A DNA stretch of 64,000 bases. It comes from Cubamyces lactineus (lineage: Eukaryota > Basidiomycota > Agaricomycetes > Polyporales > Polyporaceae). The translations under genes and the position numbers were made by a program. The notes under the pieces were generated by a model. It did not search any database. It was not told the DNA's origin and saw only the letters and a list, made by a program, of their open reading frames with translations. Each line of letters opens with the position of its first letter. Positions within the stretch are counted from its first letter, which is position 1. The stretch spans positions 1,736,001-1,800,000 of the forward strand of contig JACDTU010000002.1 in NCBI GenBank assembly GCA_022376465.1. Direction: 5' to 3'. Below are positions 11,242 through 22,877 of the stretch, one piece after another.

Positions 11242-12674
11242 TCAAAAGTACACGCGCAGAGCGGTCTGGATGTTGGACTCCATCGGACAGTATGGGCATT
11301 TCACACGGCTGCATGCGATTATTACGGGTACGCGTAATCACAACTCGGAGAACTCACCCTCCAGGTTTGCTGAGCTTCTGAAGGCTCTCCTTCGTGATAA
11401 CATGGCCGCATGTCATCATCATTGGAGGGTTGGCTTCGGTGGATTGTTCTTTAGATACAGGGCAGGCGAACACCGAGTGGTATCTGTTCTCTTGTGGTAG
11501 GGGTATTTCGATCTATGACAATCATGTTAACGACGACCCTCCATGCAACACTGAAGTTACTTACTGGTAATTCGTCCGCTTGACTCCACTCGCTCTTGCG
11601 TTCTCGCATGACTTTCCGGCCCTTCTCTATGCGAGCGAGTGCACCTCCGCCACCAATATCACTGATCACCCGCAACGGCGCCTGCCTACTCATACCGAGG
11701 TTAGCGCAATATTCAGTGGCGAACATACGCTCCAAATCGGTATGAATGGATGGGTTGGCCAGATCGGCGTATGGTGATTTCATGAACCGAGACAGCGGCA
11801 GATAGGTCGCGCAATTCATCAAGCGACCTATCTCAGTGCTGTGATGTGCGAAGAAAGGCGGGAAGTGGGTACGAGCGTAGGTGATGGCGGCTGGTACGTC
11901 AGGTTCTGGCAACAGGAGTTGCCTGAGGTATTCAAAGCGGTGTAGATGGAACTGGAGGGGTGAAGATCGAAGTTCTAAGAACTCGTCGTTATAGTAAGCC
12001 CACCTGTATTGTGTCAGGTCATCCGTAACCATAAGCAATGGCTGAGAGGTGCGCACCGTAGGGCGGGGATAATATCACCGTTCTTCAGCGCCAGCATGAT
12101 CTGATGCAATTCCATGAAGTGTGCACGCATATCTGAAGGGACATCGACGCTACATTCCTGAGATGAAACATTAGGCATCATGGGTATGAAGCAACGAAGA
12201 GGTGAAGATGCTCACACTGAGGAACATCTCCGCAGTCTCGAACTGCCCTGTTCGTAAGAAGTGAACGGCAATCGTGCGCTCAAGGGATGCCTTAGCCTCC
12301 GCCGAGGTGAATAAAGGATCGTATGACGGAAGTGGGTTAGGGAATTTCTGCGTAACCTCTTCAGTGAACTGTACCAATAACTTGAGCTGTTTTGTGTGTT
12401 GTACCTTGTCCAAAGCCTTCCCAAACTTGGCGAGGGCATTGTAAACCTCTTTCTGACGGTCGTCAACCTCCTTCTTCTTCTCCTCTACGGTCTTCGCCAA
12501 CGCTTCCAACGTTGCCTGCGAGCCGGTGCCCGCTTGGAAGCGCTCCTTTACGTTACGCAAGGAGTCGAGTAGGGCATCCAGAGACTGATCTACAGACGGC
12601 GCCTTGCCCTTTGCTGAAGGTGTGCCAGCTGCCAGCTTCTCCAACTTAGCTAGCTCCTTGAGTGGTCCCTCCAT
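11242..12674 (-). CDS. RMD5: GID/CTLH E3 ubiquitin ligase RING subunit Rmd5
   Basis: Orthologue of yeast Rmd5/Gid2 and vertebrate RMND5, a catalytic RING-like subunit of the GID/CTLH ubiquitin ligase that degrades gluconeogenic enzymes. Start 12674 gives [18 protein letters not shown] coiled region follows ([20 protein letters not shown]), then LisH/CTLH-type helices ([20 protein letters not shown]) and a CRA-like segment ([20 protein letters not shown]). The C-terminal degenerate RING reads [39 protein letters not shown] and, after an intron, [10 protein letters not shown], ending ALRVYF at 11242. As usual in Rmd5, several canonical RING ligands are replaced (CPVS). The stop lies only about 170 bases from the SFI1 start on the same strand. 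Confidence 0.93.
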
Positions 12675-12908
12675 GACAGAGCAGTGATAACAGAGTGTTC
12701 CAGTGGCCCAGCAGCTCCTAGTAGTACTTGGTGACTGTAGCGGCGGGAAGCGGAGCCTCACTGCGCATGGGCTCGGCCCACTTCCGTATACAGCATCGTA
12801 TGTGGCCGGGCCGTTCTTCCGGGGTTGCACCGATCACGAGCGCTTGTTTTATTCATCTCTTGCAACTTCTGCTGAACTTGACTTGACCGCTTCAGACATC
12901 TCTACTCC
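12675..12908. promoter_or_regulatory. Short divergent promoter region RMD5 / NSA1
   Basis: Only 234 bases separate the two start codons, so both 5' UTRs and core promoters must lie here. I can point to no specific factor site. Confidence 0.55.
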
Positions 12909-14442
12909 ATGCCGCGCTTCTTCTCTGGAGACGAACTCGGGGCTATCAAGTCCATCTCCTACTCTCAGGGCTCTAGTCCGAAAGAATGGAAAGTCTCCAC
13001 TACGGTGCTTGTGCCGGGCGATTCGTCCGGACGGTCAAAGACCATCCAAAAACTTGCGGTACAGTCTCAGGACTCAAATACTCTGGTACTGGTCTAGGCA
13101 ACTGTCATGGGAGACAATATGTTAATGTACCTTGGCTCAAGGATAGCTCTCTGCAGTACGCGCCGACGGCTCTGCATCACTGTACAATGTCCAAAACGAA
13201 ATCGAGCTCTCGCTTGTGCATGAGTGGTCAGAACCACGGTTGAAAGCAGGCCAACGATTTATTGGTGTGGCTTCGGCCAACAGGTACGTTCTTCCAGTTG
13301 CGTAAATTAGGCGTAATAATGAACCTGCTCATTTTCAGTGGGATCTACACTTGCACCTCCAACGGCGCATTGCGCTTGACAAAACCTGGCGAAAATGGCG
13401 CTGAGGCTTCATCCGCCGTTGCAACGCTGCCTATGCGGCTGTGCGAGTGGAGACTGTCAAAAGACGCATCTACATTTGCATACGGTGGGGACGAAGTGGA
13501 GCTCTCGTTGTGGGATACCGAGGCAGCCTTCTTGACGAGTTCCGTACCTAAGCCATCGACCTCAACCGAATCAAGTGAATCCAAGAAGAGGAAGCGGGGA
13601 GACGAGCTTTTGCCAGGAGAAATTTGGAGGGCAAAGAACGTGGGTCTTCTATACCTTGCCGCGCCAACCTGCTTCTCATTAGATAACAGCTTCCCAACGA
13701 CCATCTCAATTTGCGTCAGCCAGTGCATAATACGGCGCTAACATATCTCCAACCCTCCGCCACCGCTGCCCACCAGCATCTCCTTGTAGGTACGGCGAAT
13801 GGGAATGTTCGTCGGTATGACACCCGCGCTGCGCGGAGACCAGTGGCCGACTGGAAAGGAGTAGGAAAAACGGGTGGTATCAGCACCGTCGAAAAGGGGT
13901 TTCATGAGCAGTGCGTTAGTCTTATAAGGCGTTACGTTCTCTCACTCACTCCCGGTTCAGCGAGGTGTTTGTTGCGGACCGTGGTTGCACTTTGGCCGCA
14001 CTTGATCTCCGAAATGGCAGGACGATCTATAGCTACCACGGTACGCATCTAGCATTGTCCATGTTGCATGGACCTCGCTGACAAGGGATGACCAGGCATT
14101 GCTGGCGCAGTCACCTCAATCGCCCCTGCACATTCCGTCTTAGCGTCTGCAGCACAAGATCGCTTCGTGCGCTTGCACAGCACGTTCAGTCCTCCCCCGC
14201 AGGCAGGGCAACAACAGGAGCACAAGGGCGAAGTTCTAGACAAGCAGTACGTCAAGGTCACACCGACTGTAGTTGTGTGGGACGGCATAGTGGATGGCTC
14301 GGCCGGTGTAGCAGAGGCCGATGGGGAGGGCGAGGGCGAAAACGAAGACGAAGTGTGGGATGCCATGCAAGCTGCTGAATCCGACTCGGAAGAGGAAGGC
14401 AAGAAGAGTCGTAAGAAAGAGAAAAAGTCCCGGACTGCTTAG
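12909..14442 (+). CDS. NSA1: Ribosome biogenesis WD40 protein Nsa1/WDR74
   Basis: A nucleolar seven-blade beta-propeller that acts on pre-60S particles with the AAA-ATPase Rix7/NVL. Start 12909 gives MPRFFSGDELGAIKSISYSQ, the family N-terminus. Later blades read KAGQRFIGVASANR, GIYTCTSNGALRLTKPGENG, FAYGGDEVELSLWDTEAAFL and LLVGTANGNVRRYDTRAARR. They continue with HEVFVADRGCTLAALDLRNG, RTIYSYHGIAGAVTSIAPAH and VLASAAQDRFVRLHSTFSPP. The tail is acidic then lysine-rich (DEVWDAMQAAESDSEEEGKK), as in Nsa1, and suits nuclear localisation. At least six short introns are needed. It converges on the pirin gene, with 86 bases between stop codons. Confidence 0.9.
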
Positions 14443-14528
14443 TCGCAGCCTATACAGTGTCACAATACATGCGGAATGCCAATGGCGTTCATACAACGCA
14501 CCCCGATGGCCCCACTTGTCCGTACATG

Positions 14529-16115
14529 TCACAAGTGACCTATCTCACTCTTCCAGGTGTGAGCCTTCTCGAAGCCATTCCGACCGTACTGGTAGTCTAT
14601 GATGGTCTTCTGGATCTCTTCGCGCGATGTCATGACGAACGGACCGTACTGAACGACGGGCTGATCCAGCGGCTCCCCCGCAATCTATGTTATCCGTGGT
14701 AAGTTCCTCGCTCTGGAGACCATCCTGGAAATACTGACCAAGACTAGTTCGGTGTTCTCTTCTGTTGCGGTCAGCTCTACGCCGGCCTCGTTTGACGCAG
14801 CGGACAGAACGAGCGTGTGGTACGGCCCCTGAGGAGTAGGGTCTGACCCAACGCGTACGGCGCCCTTCAATGCTACGAGAACGTCAGTGACACAGCGGAC
14901 GAGAGATGGCAAATCCGTTCATACTGTAAATGAACGCCGTCCATCCAGCAGCTGCAACAGGTACACTAGGTTATTGCTTGAGACCTTCATTGCAGCGACG
15001 AATCACTCACGAAGATCCTGAAATACGGTTCCTGGCCGACTGAAGATGACATGGAAGTACCAACAGCCTCCAAGTGGCCGTACGGGCGACTCCGCACCGT
15101 GGCTCTTGCCGCTGATTACTTTGATTTTCACGGGGCCGTCCTCTCCCTGAGGGTAAGCGGTCGGAATCCTGAGAGAGTCGCGCCTTAAGCCAACCTTCCG
15201 TGTGCTAACAGAAAGGTTCGACTCACTCCTCTGGGTCGAGCTCTTGGTACGACGGCTCAACCATCTTGTACTCCTTCGGAAGGTCTACCCAGAGCTGCAA
15301 GCCCCTAGGCTCCGGCAGGTCCGGTGCATATTGTGGCATCTCGGCGTGGATTACTGTATAACGTTGTTACTGTCGGGCTCTACTGATTAGCGAGTCTATC
15401 ACTTACTGCCTCGACCCTGAGAACGTCCACAGCAGATAAGTTTATAGTGGTGGCAGCTGCGATTGGAACAAGAGTACTAACCGCGCACATCCATTGAACA
15501 CCACCTGCTGAGATCTTTCCTTTGTGACCTGCCGAATCTTCGTGGAGGCTCGCGCTATCATAGGAAAAGCCGGTCAGTTTGACAATGTATGCGGACTATG
15601 CCGACTTAGCACACTCACCCTTCAAGCATATAGGTAACGGTTACCTGTCCGCGATGCGGGTGGTCGGGGAAACCCTGGAGTGCGCGCTTTCAGTATGTGA
15701 ACGAGTACCAGAAGATAGAAGCAACGCACTGCTCCGGCAGGGGCGTGAAAGTGGTCCAGCATCAGGAATGGCGTAAGGTTCCTTAGCTGTGGAGAGCCAA
15801 TGGACCGCCGGACTTTGCTTCCGACGCCCTAAAGGAAGGATTGGATTGAGTAAGAATGGTATGAATGATCACGAACGCGTTGTGACCTACCTCATCGACC
15901 TCTGCAGCGAAGACTTTTTGAACAACTTTCCTGGACGTGGACATATTGCGGGAGTGTTGCGGGTAGTAACTTGAGGCGTTCGGTTGTTCGGCGCAATAGC
16001 TGATTGTGGAAGTCGGGCGACTATAGGCTCTGAACGTCGATACAAAAGAATGGTTGGAGGGAAAGCGTCGAAATGGTGCTGAACACTTTATAGCGGCACC
16101 GTACCCGCGGAACAT
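14529..16115 (-). CDS. Pirin (cupin-fold Fe(II) protein)
   Basis: A pirin-family bicupin: a nuclear cofactor and redox sensor in animals, quercetinase-like in bacteria. Metal-ligand signatures are visible in separate exons: PDHPHRGQVTVTYMLEG (two His) and VIHAEMPQYAPDLPEPRGLQ (His and Glu). Further family blocks are LWVDLPKEYKMVEPSYQELD, VKIKVISGKSHGAESPVRPL and RPGTVFQDL. The C-terminal domain has HTLVLSAASNEAGVELTA and ends with EEIQKTIIDYQYGRNGFEKA, stopping at 14529. Two starts are possible. ATG 15944 (MSTSRKVVQKVFAAEVDE) gives ordinary pirin. ATG 16115 in the same frame adds about 57 residues rich in Arg/Ser, resembling a mitochondrial presequence. The gene is split by many short introns. 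Confidence 0.92.
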
Positions 16116-16510
16116 CCTCGAACTTAACCTATACAGAGTCTCGTAAGCTGCGCCATTGGCAAGTGTGCAAGTGTCCCCAAAAGCGTGAGCGGCATCGAAG
16201 CGGACGACGTGATCTGTAATCTTGTTACCCAGTTTGGATGAAACGGCGCACGCCGCCTTTCCCGGCCACCGACCCCTACGGCGGTTTATTCATCGTATGG
16301 CGGCGTACCGCCCTGAACCTCAGTCACTGACAAGTCAAGATTACACTCCAGATCGATGCAACCCAATGGTGTACAGCTTCTGTTCAGTGGCGCAGAGACC
16401 ACCTGGAGGTCAGCAAGGATGTAGGATGTCATCAATCGTATATTCAAGTCGTGGCGGTTCGCCGAGCATCAACATCGTACAGCTACCTTACACACGCCGT
16501 CACTAAATCG
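16116..16510. other. Intergenic region between pirin and the permease
   Basis: This is the 5' region of pirin and the 3' flank of the amino-acid permease, both on the minus strand. No coding signal is recognised. Confidence 0.55.
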
Positions 16511-18687
16511 TTACAGATCCTCCCAGATCCTCTGCCAGCGCGACCGTGGCCCCCGGGCCTCCTGTTCCTGGTTGAAGCGCTCTTCCTCCTCATCAATCTC
16601 CCGCTTGCCCGTGACAAGGTCGACCTTGTCGGACGGGATCAGCGTGGTGCGGTAGTACACCTTGTATCCCACGTAAAACAACAAGAATGCGGGAAGGCCG
16701 ATGTACGAGGTCACGAAGGTATCTTGGGTGAAGGGTATGAACGTGTCGAAGCCTGCCCATACACGTGTAAGCAAGGTTCCCGGAGAAGCCATGTCGCGTC
16801 GCGCCGCGCACCTTTGAATAGCGTAATGATGGCAGTCGCGACGAGGGCGAACCAAGAGCCCCACGGTTGGAAGGGTGCCTTGTACGGCAGAGCGTCGCGA
16901 GACAGGCCCTGAGCCTTCAGGGCTTTCATGAAGCGGCTGCAAGCTTCCCGTCAGTATCTTTACGTCCTACCGGCGGCGTATGGCGATAATACTCACATGT
17001 GCGTATAGCAAATGCACATCCAGGTAATTGCGCCGAACGTCGACACCAGGTTGACGAACCAGCCGAATACTGCGCATAGCTCAGTCGGGTAGCTCCAGTG
17101 AGCAGATCAGACGGGAGAAACGCACCTTTTGCGCTGCTAGAGGATACATTAAGGAAGACGAGGAAACAGAAGCATGTGCACAGGATAAGGGAAGCATATG
17201 GTACACCCATGCGGTTCACCCGTGCGAAGACTTTTGGGGCCTGTCCTTGAATGGCAAGGCCGTAGAGCGTACGGGTGCCAATGTACAAGTCCGAGTTGGC
17301 CGCGCTGAGTACGAAGAGAAGGATTGCCGCGTTGATAATGTGGTTTAGAACTTTGATTCCGACGAGTGTAGTGGCTATTCAAGACGTAATGGGTACAGGT
17401 CGCTCCTTCTATCAGTGATCAGGCGGTACTCACCGACGACGAATGGCGATGCCGCTGCGCCGGCCTTTGACTTATTCGCGACAAAAAGCGTCTGTGCGAA
17501 TCCCAGTGAGCGATGCGCACGTTGCAGAGCACGTTTCAAAGGCACCGACCTGATCTGTGCTGGGCACGATGAGACTGATCACGAACACACCGCCGACGTA
17601 GAAGACGAGGATACGGAAGAACGTCCGACGGATCGCGATCGGGATGTTCTTCCTCGGAGCTTGCGCCTCACCTACTGTGACACCGATTAACTCGGTACCA
17701 ATGTAGGCGAACAGCGCGTTGGTGAGAGTGCTCCAGAAACCGAGGAAGATTGCCAGGTGGTCGTTGTGGACCTGGCTCTGGAGGTACTTGCCCATGGGAC
17801 CGTAGGGGTGGTCCCAGTACCTGAAGCCAAGACGGTCATGCTTAGGGTTACCACCCAGGTCGATGATAATACCCATAAGCAGCAAGCCAATTAGACTGAT
17901 GACTTTGATGCTGCTGAACCAGAATTCGAGTTCTCCGAACACTCTGACACCGAGCAGGTTGATGAAGAAGACTACGAAAAGGTGAGCGTCCGAGAGGTTT
18001 CCGATTGGTCTCGGGCTGACTTACTGAATGCGATGAAGATGACTATACAAATATCGCTGTCAATATATCGTCGGACCGTGCCAAGGATTGTACGCACCCA
18101 TCCAGATCGCAATGTGCACCTTCTGCGTCCAATACTGGATGACCACGCCTGCAGCGTTGACGTTGTTGGGCGTCACAATAAGATACCTAGACAAGTGTTG
18201 GTTGACCTCATACTCTCAGCATAACTAGAGAACATACTTGAGCACGTAGTTCCATCCTAGTGCGAAGCCAAATGCGGGATCGACGAAGCGCGTCGCGTAC
18301 CCCGGGAAGCCCTTCTTGTGAGGCAGATAGGCGCTCATCTCACCGAGCGCGACCATGACCAAATAGCACACGAAACCGACGAAGCTGTAGCCCAGGAAGA
18401 TACCCAGCGGGCCGCCGCGCACAAGCGCGGTTCCGGAGCCAATAATCAGACCAGTTCCAATGGCACCTCCGAGCTACGGAAACGGCTTATCAATACGGGC
18501 CATGCTTGCGTGATTTCGTGGACCTGTGACGCACCGCAATCATGGAGATTTGCCGCGCAGAGAGGTCTCTGTGCAGACTCTCCTTCTCCTCCGGATCGAC
18601 CAAGGCCTCATTCGCATAGAACCGATCGTCTTTCACAACATCGCTAGAGGACACGGTGCCATCCTGCTTTTTCTCATCATAAGACAT
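16511..18687 (-). CDS. Amino-acid permease (fungal YAT/APC family)
   Basis: A 12-TM proton-coupled amino-acid uptake system of the plasma membrane. The cytosolic N-terminus starts MSYDEKKQDGTVSSSDVVKD and carries HRDLSARQISMIA just before TM1. The family hallmark in TM3 reads FVCYLVMVALGEMSAYLPHK, followed by GYATRFVDPAFGFALGWNYV. Then come VIQYWTQKVHIAIWM, FINLLGVRVFGELEFWFSSI, KVISLIGLLLMGIIIDLGG, FGFWSTLTNALFAYIGTEL-like and GVTVGEAQAPRKNIPIAIRR. The C-terminal half has SAANSDLYIGTRTLYGLAIQ and GWFVNLVSTFGAITWMCICY. It ends RGPRSRWQRIWEDL at 16511. Length and order match Gap1/Agp-type carriers. Specificity cannot be read from the sequence. Confidence 0.94.
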
Positions 18688-19371
18688 CGTCTCGCTCGAG
18701 AGCCGCTTTTTACAACGTCGGCGAAGTGCAGCGCAGAGAGACCGGGATCCGAGATGTCAGGCGGAAAGACGGAGGGAGGCGCAGGCGGGGCCGACATATC
18801 TTTGCGTGCTTCTTATATGCGGGGGCCCGCCAACCCCGCAGAAAAATGATATCGACGTCCATCAAACGCGCAAGAAGACGCGAAGATTCCGCCAAGCCTG
18901 CCCCGGACCCGGCGCGGACCTGCCAAGGCGGGTGCGCGCCAATGCCTCTCTTGGAAAAACTGGCGCGCCTCTCCGTGCGCGTCGTCAGTGACAGGTCTGC
19001 ACGTCGTCTCCAACAGCGACGGGCCTTTACAGGTAATTGCTACGGTTCAGCTGAGGTCATGAGTGGTGCTCTTGATCGGAAGCTCCGGCCGTCTGTGCAT
19101 CTACCTCAAAAGGCGGCAAGCGTTCCTCAACGCCCTGGAACAGCCTCTGCTACGCGATCAGCGACACATCGCCGTATTTTGGCCATCGGACTCAAACTCC
19201 GGGAAGACATAGATGTGGCAAGAAGTTCTGAAGACGTGTAAGTCCCTGTGTAAGTATACATCGTTGACAACAACAAGATCGGAACGCAGAGCAAACAAGA
19301 GAGATAAGGAAATACTATGCATCCTTCCCCCATCCGGCGGGGAAGAGCGATAATCGAGATCGCGATCTGAC
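18688..19371. other. Upstream region of the permease and 3' flank of the isomerase
   Basis: A GC-rich, purine-biased region around 18720-18800 probably holds the permease promoter. Open frames occur on both strands but give Arg-rich low-complexity products typical of shadows. No gene is supported. Confidence 0.5.
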
Positions 19372-20674
19372 TCAGAGCTTGTGCTTGAGCTCTTTCCTGG
19401 CGATCTTTGCAAACCGTTCGCCAGGTATGCCCGACGCAAACCGCTCGGCTTGCGCGTAACTCTCACGGAGATTCACGGCATCGAGGTTGTGTTGGTCGTT
19501 GAGGCCCGCCTTGATCAGCCGCTTGACTCCCAGTAGTGCCGTCGGATCCAAGCCCTCAAGCTCCGCAAGAACGAGCTTGCGGACTGCGGCTTGGAATTCC
19601 GGGACGGACTGCTCAGGCAGGATTTTGCTTGGCGAGCGGTCAGCACGTTTAGCGCGATAAGGATGGGGCCTCTGCTTACTTGATGAATCCGCATTCCAGC
19701 AGCTCTTGAGCGTCCTTCTTCTTGCCCCAAAGCAAGACTTCGTTTGCCTTTGCAGCACCCACTGACGGAAACAGGATGGGATGAGTACCTCGGCCGACGT
19801 CACTCGACATAGGGCACGTACTCCTACTGCGGAAGGTCACACTTGAGCCTGCTTCAGCGATGATACCTATCATGTATCCGCGCTTAGCGATGCAAACTCC
19901 TAGCTTAGCTGGGGCTGCCTTACCGAGGAAAGTGAATGGCACAGATAGCCACGCGCTAGGGAGAGCATAGATGAAGTCGACGTGACCCAGGAACGCTAGG
20001 CATGATAGGACGTTAACACGAAGTTTCTGTCACGCTTGAAAGCTACCACCACATACCGGCCGCAATGCCTATAGAAGTGTCCGATTAGCAACAAGCCGCT
20101 CGATGCAATGCAGGTGAGCTTACCCATGACCGGGCCATTGAGAGCTGCGACAAGAATCTTGCTGTGTGTATACAGCTAGTAGTATATGAGCCAACAGTTG
20201 AATAGGTCTCTTGCGCTCCACTTACCGCATTGCTGACGTCTGTGTTCACTGCCGCAATTGTGCTAGTGAAGGCATCGCGGGCTGTCTTGGGCTGAGTCCT
20301 ATCGGTTGTGCCCGTGACGCTCGTCCCGCTGCGAGAGCAACCATGTTCATGGGTTGTGGGAAACACTCAGTAATCAGCACTCACGCAGAGAACCACTTTC
20401 CATTCGCTATGGAAGCTTTCAGTGACGCAGATACGCGTACTGTGGGAATCGGAATATACCTTGCCAGATCGTGACCAGGACATCGTCCCGTGCATCCACT
20501 GCTCGCAATGCGGCAGCGAAGGCGTCGTAGTCTACGGTTCGCACGTCAGTCACGAACGTTTGATACTTTATGATATTTCGCACCCGCTCGAGTTATAGCA
20601 TTGAGCGTTCTGGGCGAATTGAAAGTGATAGTCGCAATGTGCTCCGAGACCTCATAGGATACGTTGGACGACAT
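19372..20674 (-). CDS. Enoyl-CoA hydratase/isomerase with peroxisomal-type C-terminus
   Basis: A crotonase-fold protein of the fungal Eci1/Dci1 (delta3,delta2-enoyl-CoA isomerase) kind, used for beta-oxidation of unsaturated fatty acids. Start 20674 gives MSSNVSYEVSEHIATITFNS, then PRTLNAIT. Exons follow with IVAALNGPVMG and GHVDFIYALPSAWLSVPFTF. After splicing, FLGIIAEAGSSVTFR carries the glutamate expected to act in isomerisation. Later blocks are GAAKANEVLLWGKKKDAQEL, LEGLDPTALLGVKRLIKAGL and RFAKIARKELKHKL. The last three residues, HKL, are a PTS1-like peroxisomal signal. About eight small exons are needed. An upstream in-frame ATG at 20743 would add 23 residues. Hydratase versus isomerase activity is inferred only from family likeness. 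Confidence 0.86.
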
Positions 20675-21137
20675 GGCAGTCAAGTTGTTGGGGACAGGGG
20701 CCGTTTGTTGGGGCGTAGGCCTGCTTATATCCCAGAAGGACACGATGCGAACATTTCGGTAAAGTGAACACCCAGGAACCGGTAGTAGGAAGCAACTTGT
20801 CCGTGTAAGTACAGGCGCGACGGTGTGTGATTTCGGATGATGGTGCGGCGACCGAAGCGTACGCTAACGAACCGCCCGAGGTCCACAGACGCCCGAAGCC
20901 CAGTTGCCGGTCCGCCGGCCCCTGATCGAGCTTTCCTCTTGCACTCGATTGTCAAGAGCGTACTGCAGCCTCTTGTAGAGCAGCAGCTCTTTCCATCTTA
21001 CCTTCCAATCGCTTAGGACAAACCAACTGAGCTGTGGTCATCCGTACATAGGCCAACTGACCTCCGTTCAATCCGCTACATATTTTTGCAGATCATATCG
21101 TGCAACGTGCACCGTCGGCAGCGTACTCGGAAAGATC
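20675..21137. promoter_or_regulatory. Divergent 5' region, isomerase / BET2
   Basis: This lies between the two start codons, which point away from each other. It should contain both promoters. No specific motif or other gene is recognised. Confidence 0.5.
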
Positions 21138-22515
21138 ATGACATCAGTCGCTGCCTTGGATATCCCTCTGCACGTCAAGTACATCCAGTCTTTGGGCGAG
21201 GTAATCGGCCTCTTTCACGTATCCATCGCTTGCCTCACCTCGTCTCCTAGAACAAAGATGACCTAGTCTACCACATGACTGCGCATCTGCGTATGAATGC
21301 TGTCTACTGGGGGCTCACCGCGCTTTGCGTGATGAACCGCAAGGATGCCCTCGACCGAGAAGACATGATCTCGTACGTGATGAGCTGCTGGGACGATGAA
21401 GCAGGTCAGGTCTGTTTCCTCCAGGTGAATGCCTCTATGCTGGAGCGTGTAGTGCTGACACCCTGGGGCTTAGGCGCGTTTGGGGCACACCCCGACCACG
21501 ATGCACATCTCCTTTCCACGCTTAGCGCGATCCAAATTCTGATCATGCAAGATGCGCTAGACAGGCTGGACATCCCTCGCGTAGTCAAGTGTGAGTGCGT
21601 TCTTAGAAGACACGTGTGTGATGTTCTCACCTGCAAAAACCGGCAGACATTCTTTCACTCCAGCAGCCTTCGGGAGTTTTTGCTGGAGATGCCTTTGGCG
21701 AGATCGATGCGCGTTTCTTGTATTGTGCGGTAAACGCGCTGTCCTTGCTCGGTCACTTGCATGAGCTGGACGTGGAAAAAACTGTTGGGTACATCCGACA
21801 GTGCAGAAACTTTGATGGCGGGTTTGGTGCACGGGCGGGGGCCGAAAGTCATGCAGCCATGGGTATGTCCTATTTTTCGTCCGTACTTCTCGGCTCCAAT
21901 ACTGATGGACCGACAGTGTTTGTATGTGTAGCTGCTCTGGCGATTCTGGACAGACTGGACGAAGTCGACCAGGACACGCTCGGTTGGTGGCTAGCCGAAC
22001 GCCAACTCCCCAATGGTGGACTGAACGGACGACCAGAAAAACTAGAGGACGTGAGTTCTCTGACATATTCTGGCTTCCAGCCATCACTGATGCGCCCTCC
22101 CAGGTCTGCTACAGCTTCTGGGTGTTATCCGCCATGGCAATTCTGAACAAGATTCCTTGGATTAATGCAGATAAGCTCACGGAGTTTATCCTCTCGGCAC
22201 AAGTACGCCCATCGCGCAGCAAACATCGGCAGCTACTGACGCAATCATTTGACAGGATCTCGAGGGTGGTGGGATTGCAGACCGGCCGGGTGATCAACCT
22301 GACGTATTCCATACAAATTTCGGCGTAGCAGGTATGCCACATACGTGCTGATCCCTCTCACGACATAGAGCTGATATCAACGTCTAGGTCTGTCTCTACT
22401 GGGCTACCCAGGATTAGAGGACCTCGACCCAGTGTACTGTATGCCAGCTCGCTTGATTGAGTCGAAGGGACTCCGCAAGGGCTGGAAAGCCCTACCGCGG
22501 AAGGCGTCGGCGTGA
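21138..22515 (+). CDS. BET2: Rab geranylgeranyltransferase beta subunit
   Basis: Beta subunit of protein geranylgeranyltransferase II, which lipidates Rab GTPases with REP and the alpha subunit. Start 21138 gives [20 protein letters not shown]. Splicing continues [20 protein letters not shown], then [20 protein letters not shown]. Prenyltransferase repeats follow: [40 protein letters not shown] and [20 protein letters not shown]. The zinc ligands are visible as Asp and Cys in [20 protein letters not shown] and His in [20 protein letters not shown], which needs a splice. The C-terminus is [20 protein letters not shown], stopping at 22515. Length is about 330 residues, normal for Bet2. Roughly eight introns interrupt it. 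Confidence 0.95.
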
Positions 22516-22877
22516 GATGGTAGTGGATTTGGAACGCAAATGTAATCTAGGACGTGCTATTCGTGGAGTTCGCGCTACATGGGCTTCTTTGGTTCAATCA
22601 TGGCCGAAACGGAAGGAAAGACGGGCAGACGATGTAAGAGCTGCTGACCGCCCAGCGTTATCTACATGGCACGTGGCCCAGATCGGACGGCGGGTGTGAT
22701 TGGATCTAGATGGGTACGGAGGACAGAACTCTTTCGCGGAGGACAAACCAGGCGAGTTCAGGAGTTGCAGAGGCTTTCCAACCCCCGCTCTCTCTCATCC
22801 CCCATCAGCTCCCCTCGGAGGCCCCTCCGTGTCCTGATAGAGTGGCGGCATCACTATAGCATCTGAACTTGCTTCTC
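22516..22877. other. Intergenic region, tandem plus-strand genes
   Basis: This is the 3' flank of BET2 and promoter of the following gene. A pyrimidine-rich tract near 22780-22830 (ccccgctctctctcatcccccatcag) is typical of a fungal core promoter or 5' UTR. Open frames here look non-coding. Confidence 0.5.

Noticed and set aside
11242..12674. Alternative identity as Fyv10/Gid9 (MAEA)
   Set aside because: The C-terminal block with [22 protein letters not shown] and KCPYCP follows the Rmd5/RMND5 pattern more closely than that of Gid9.
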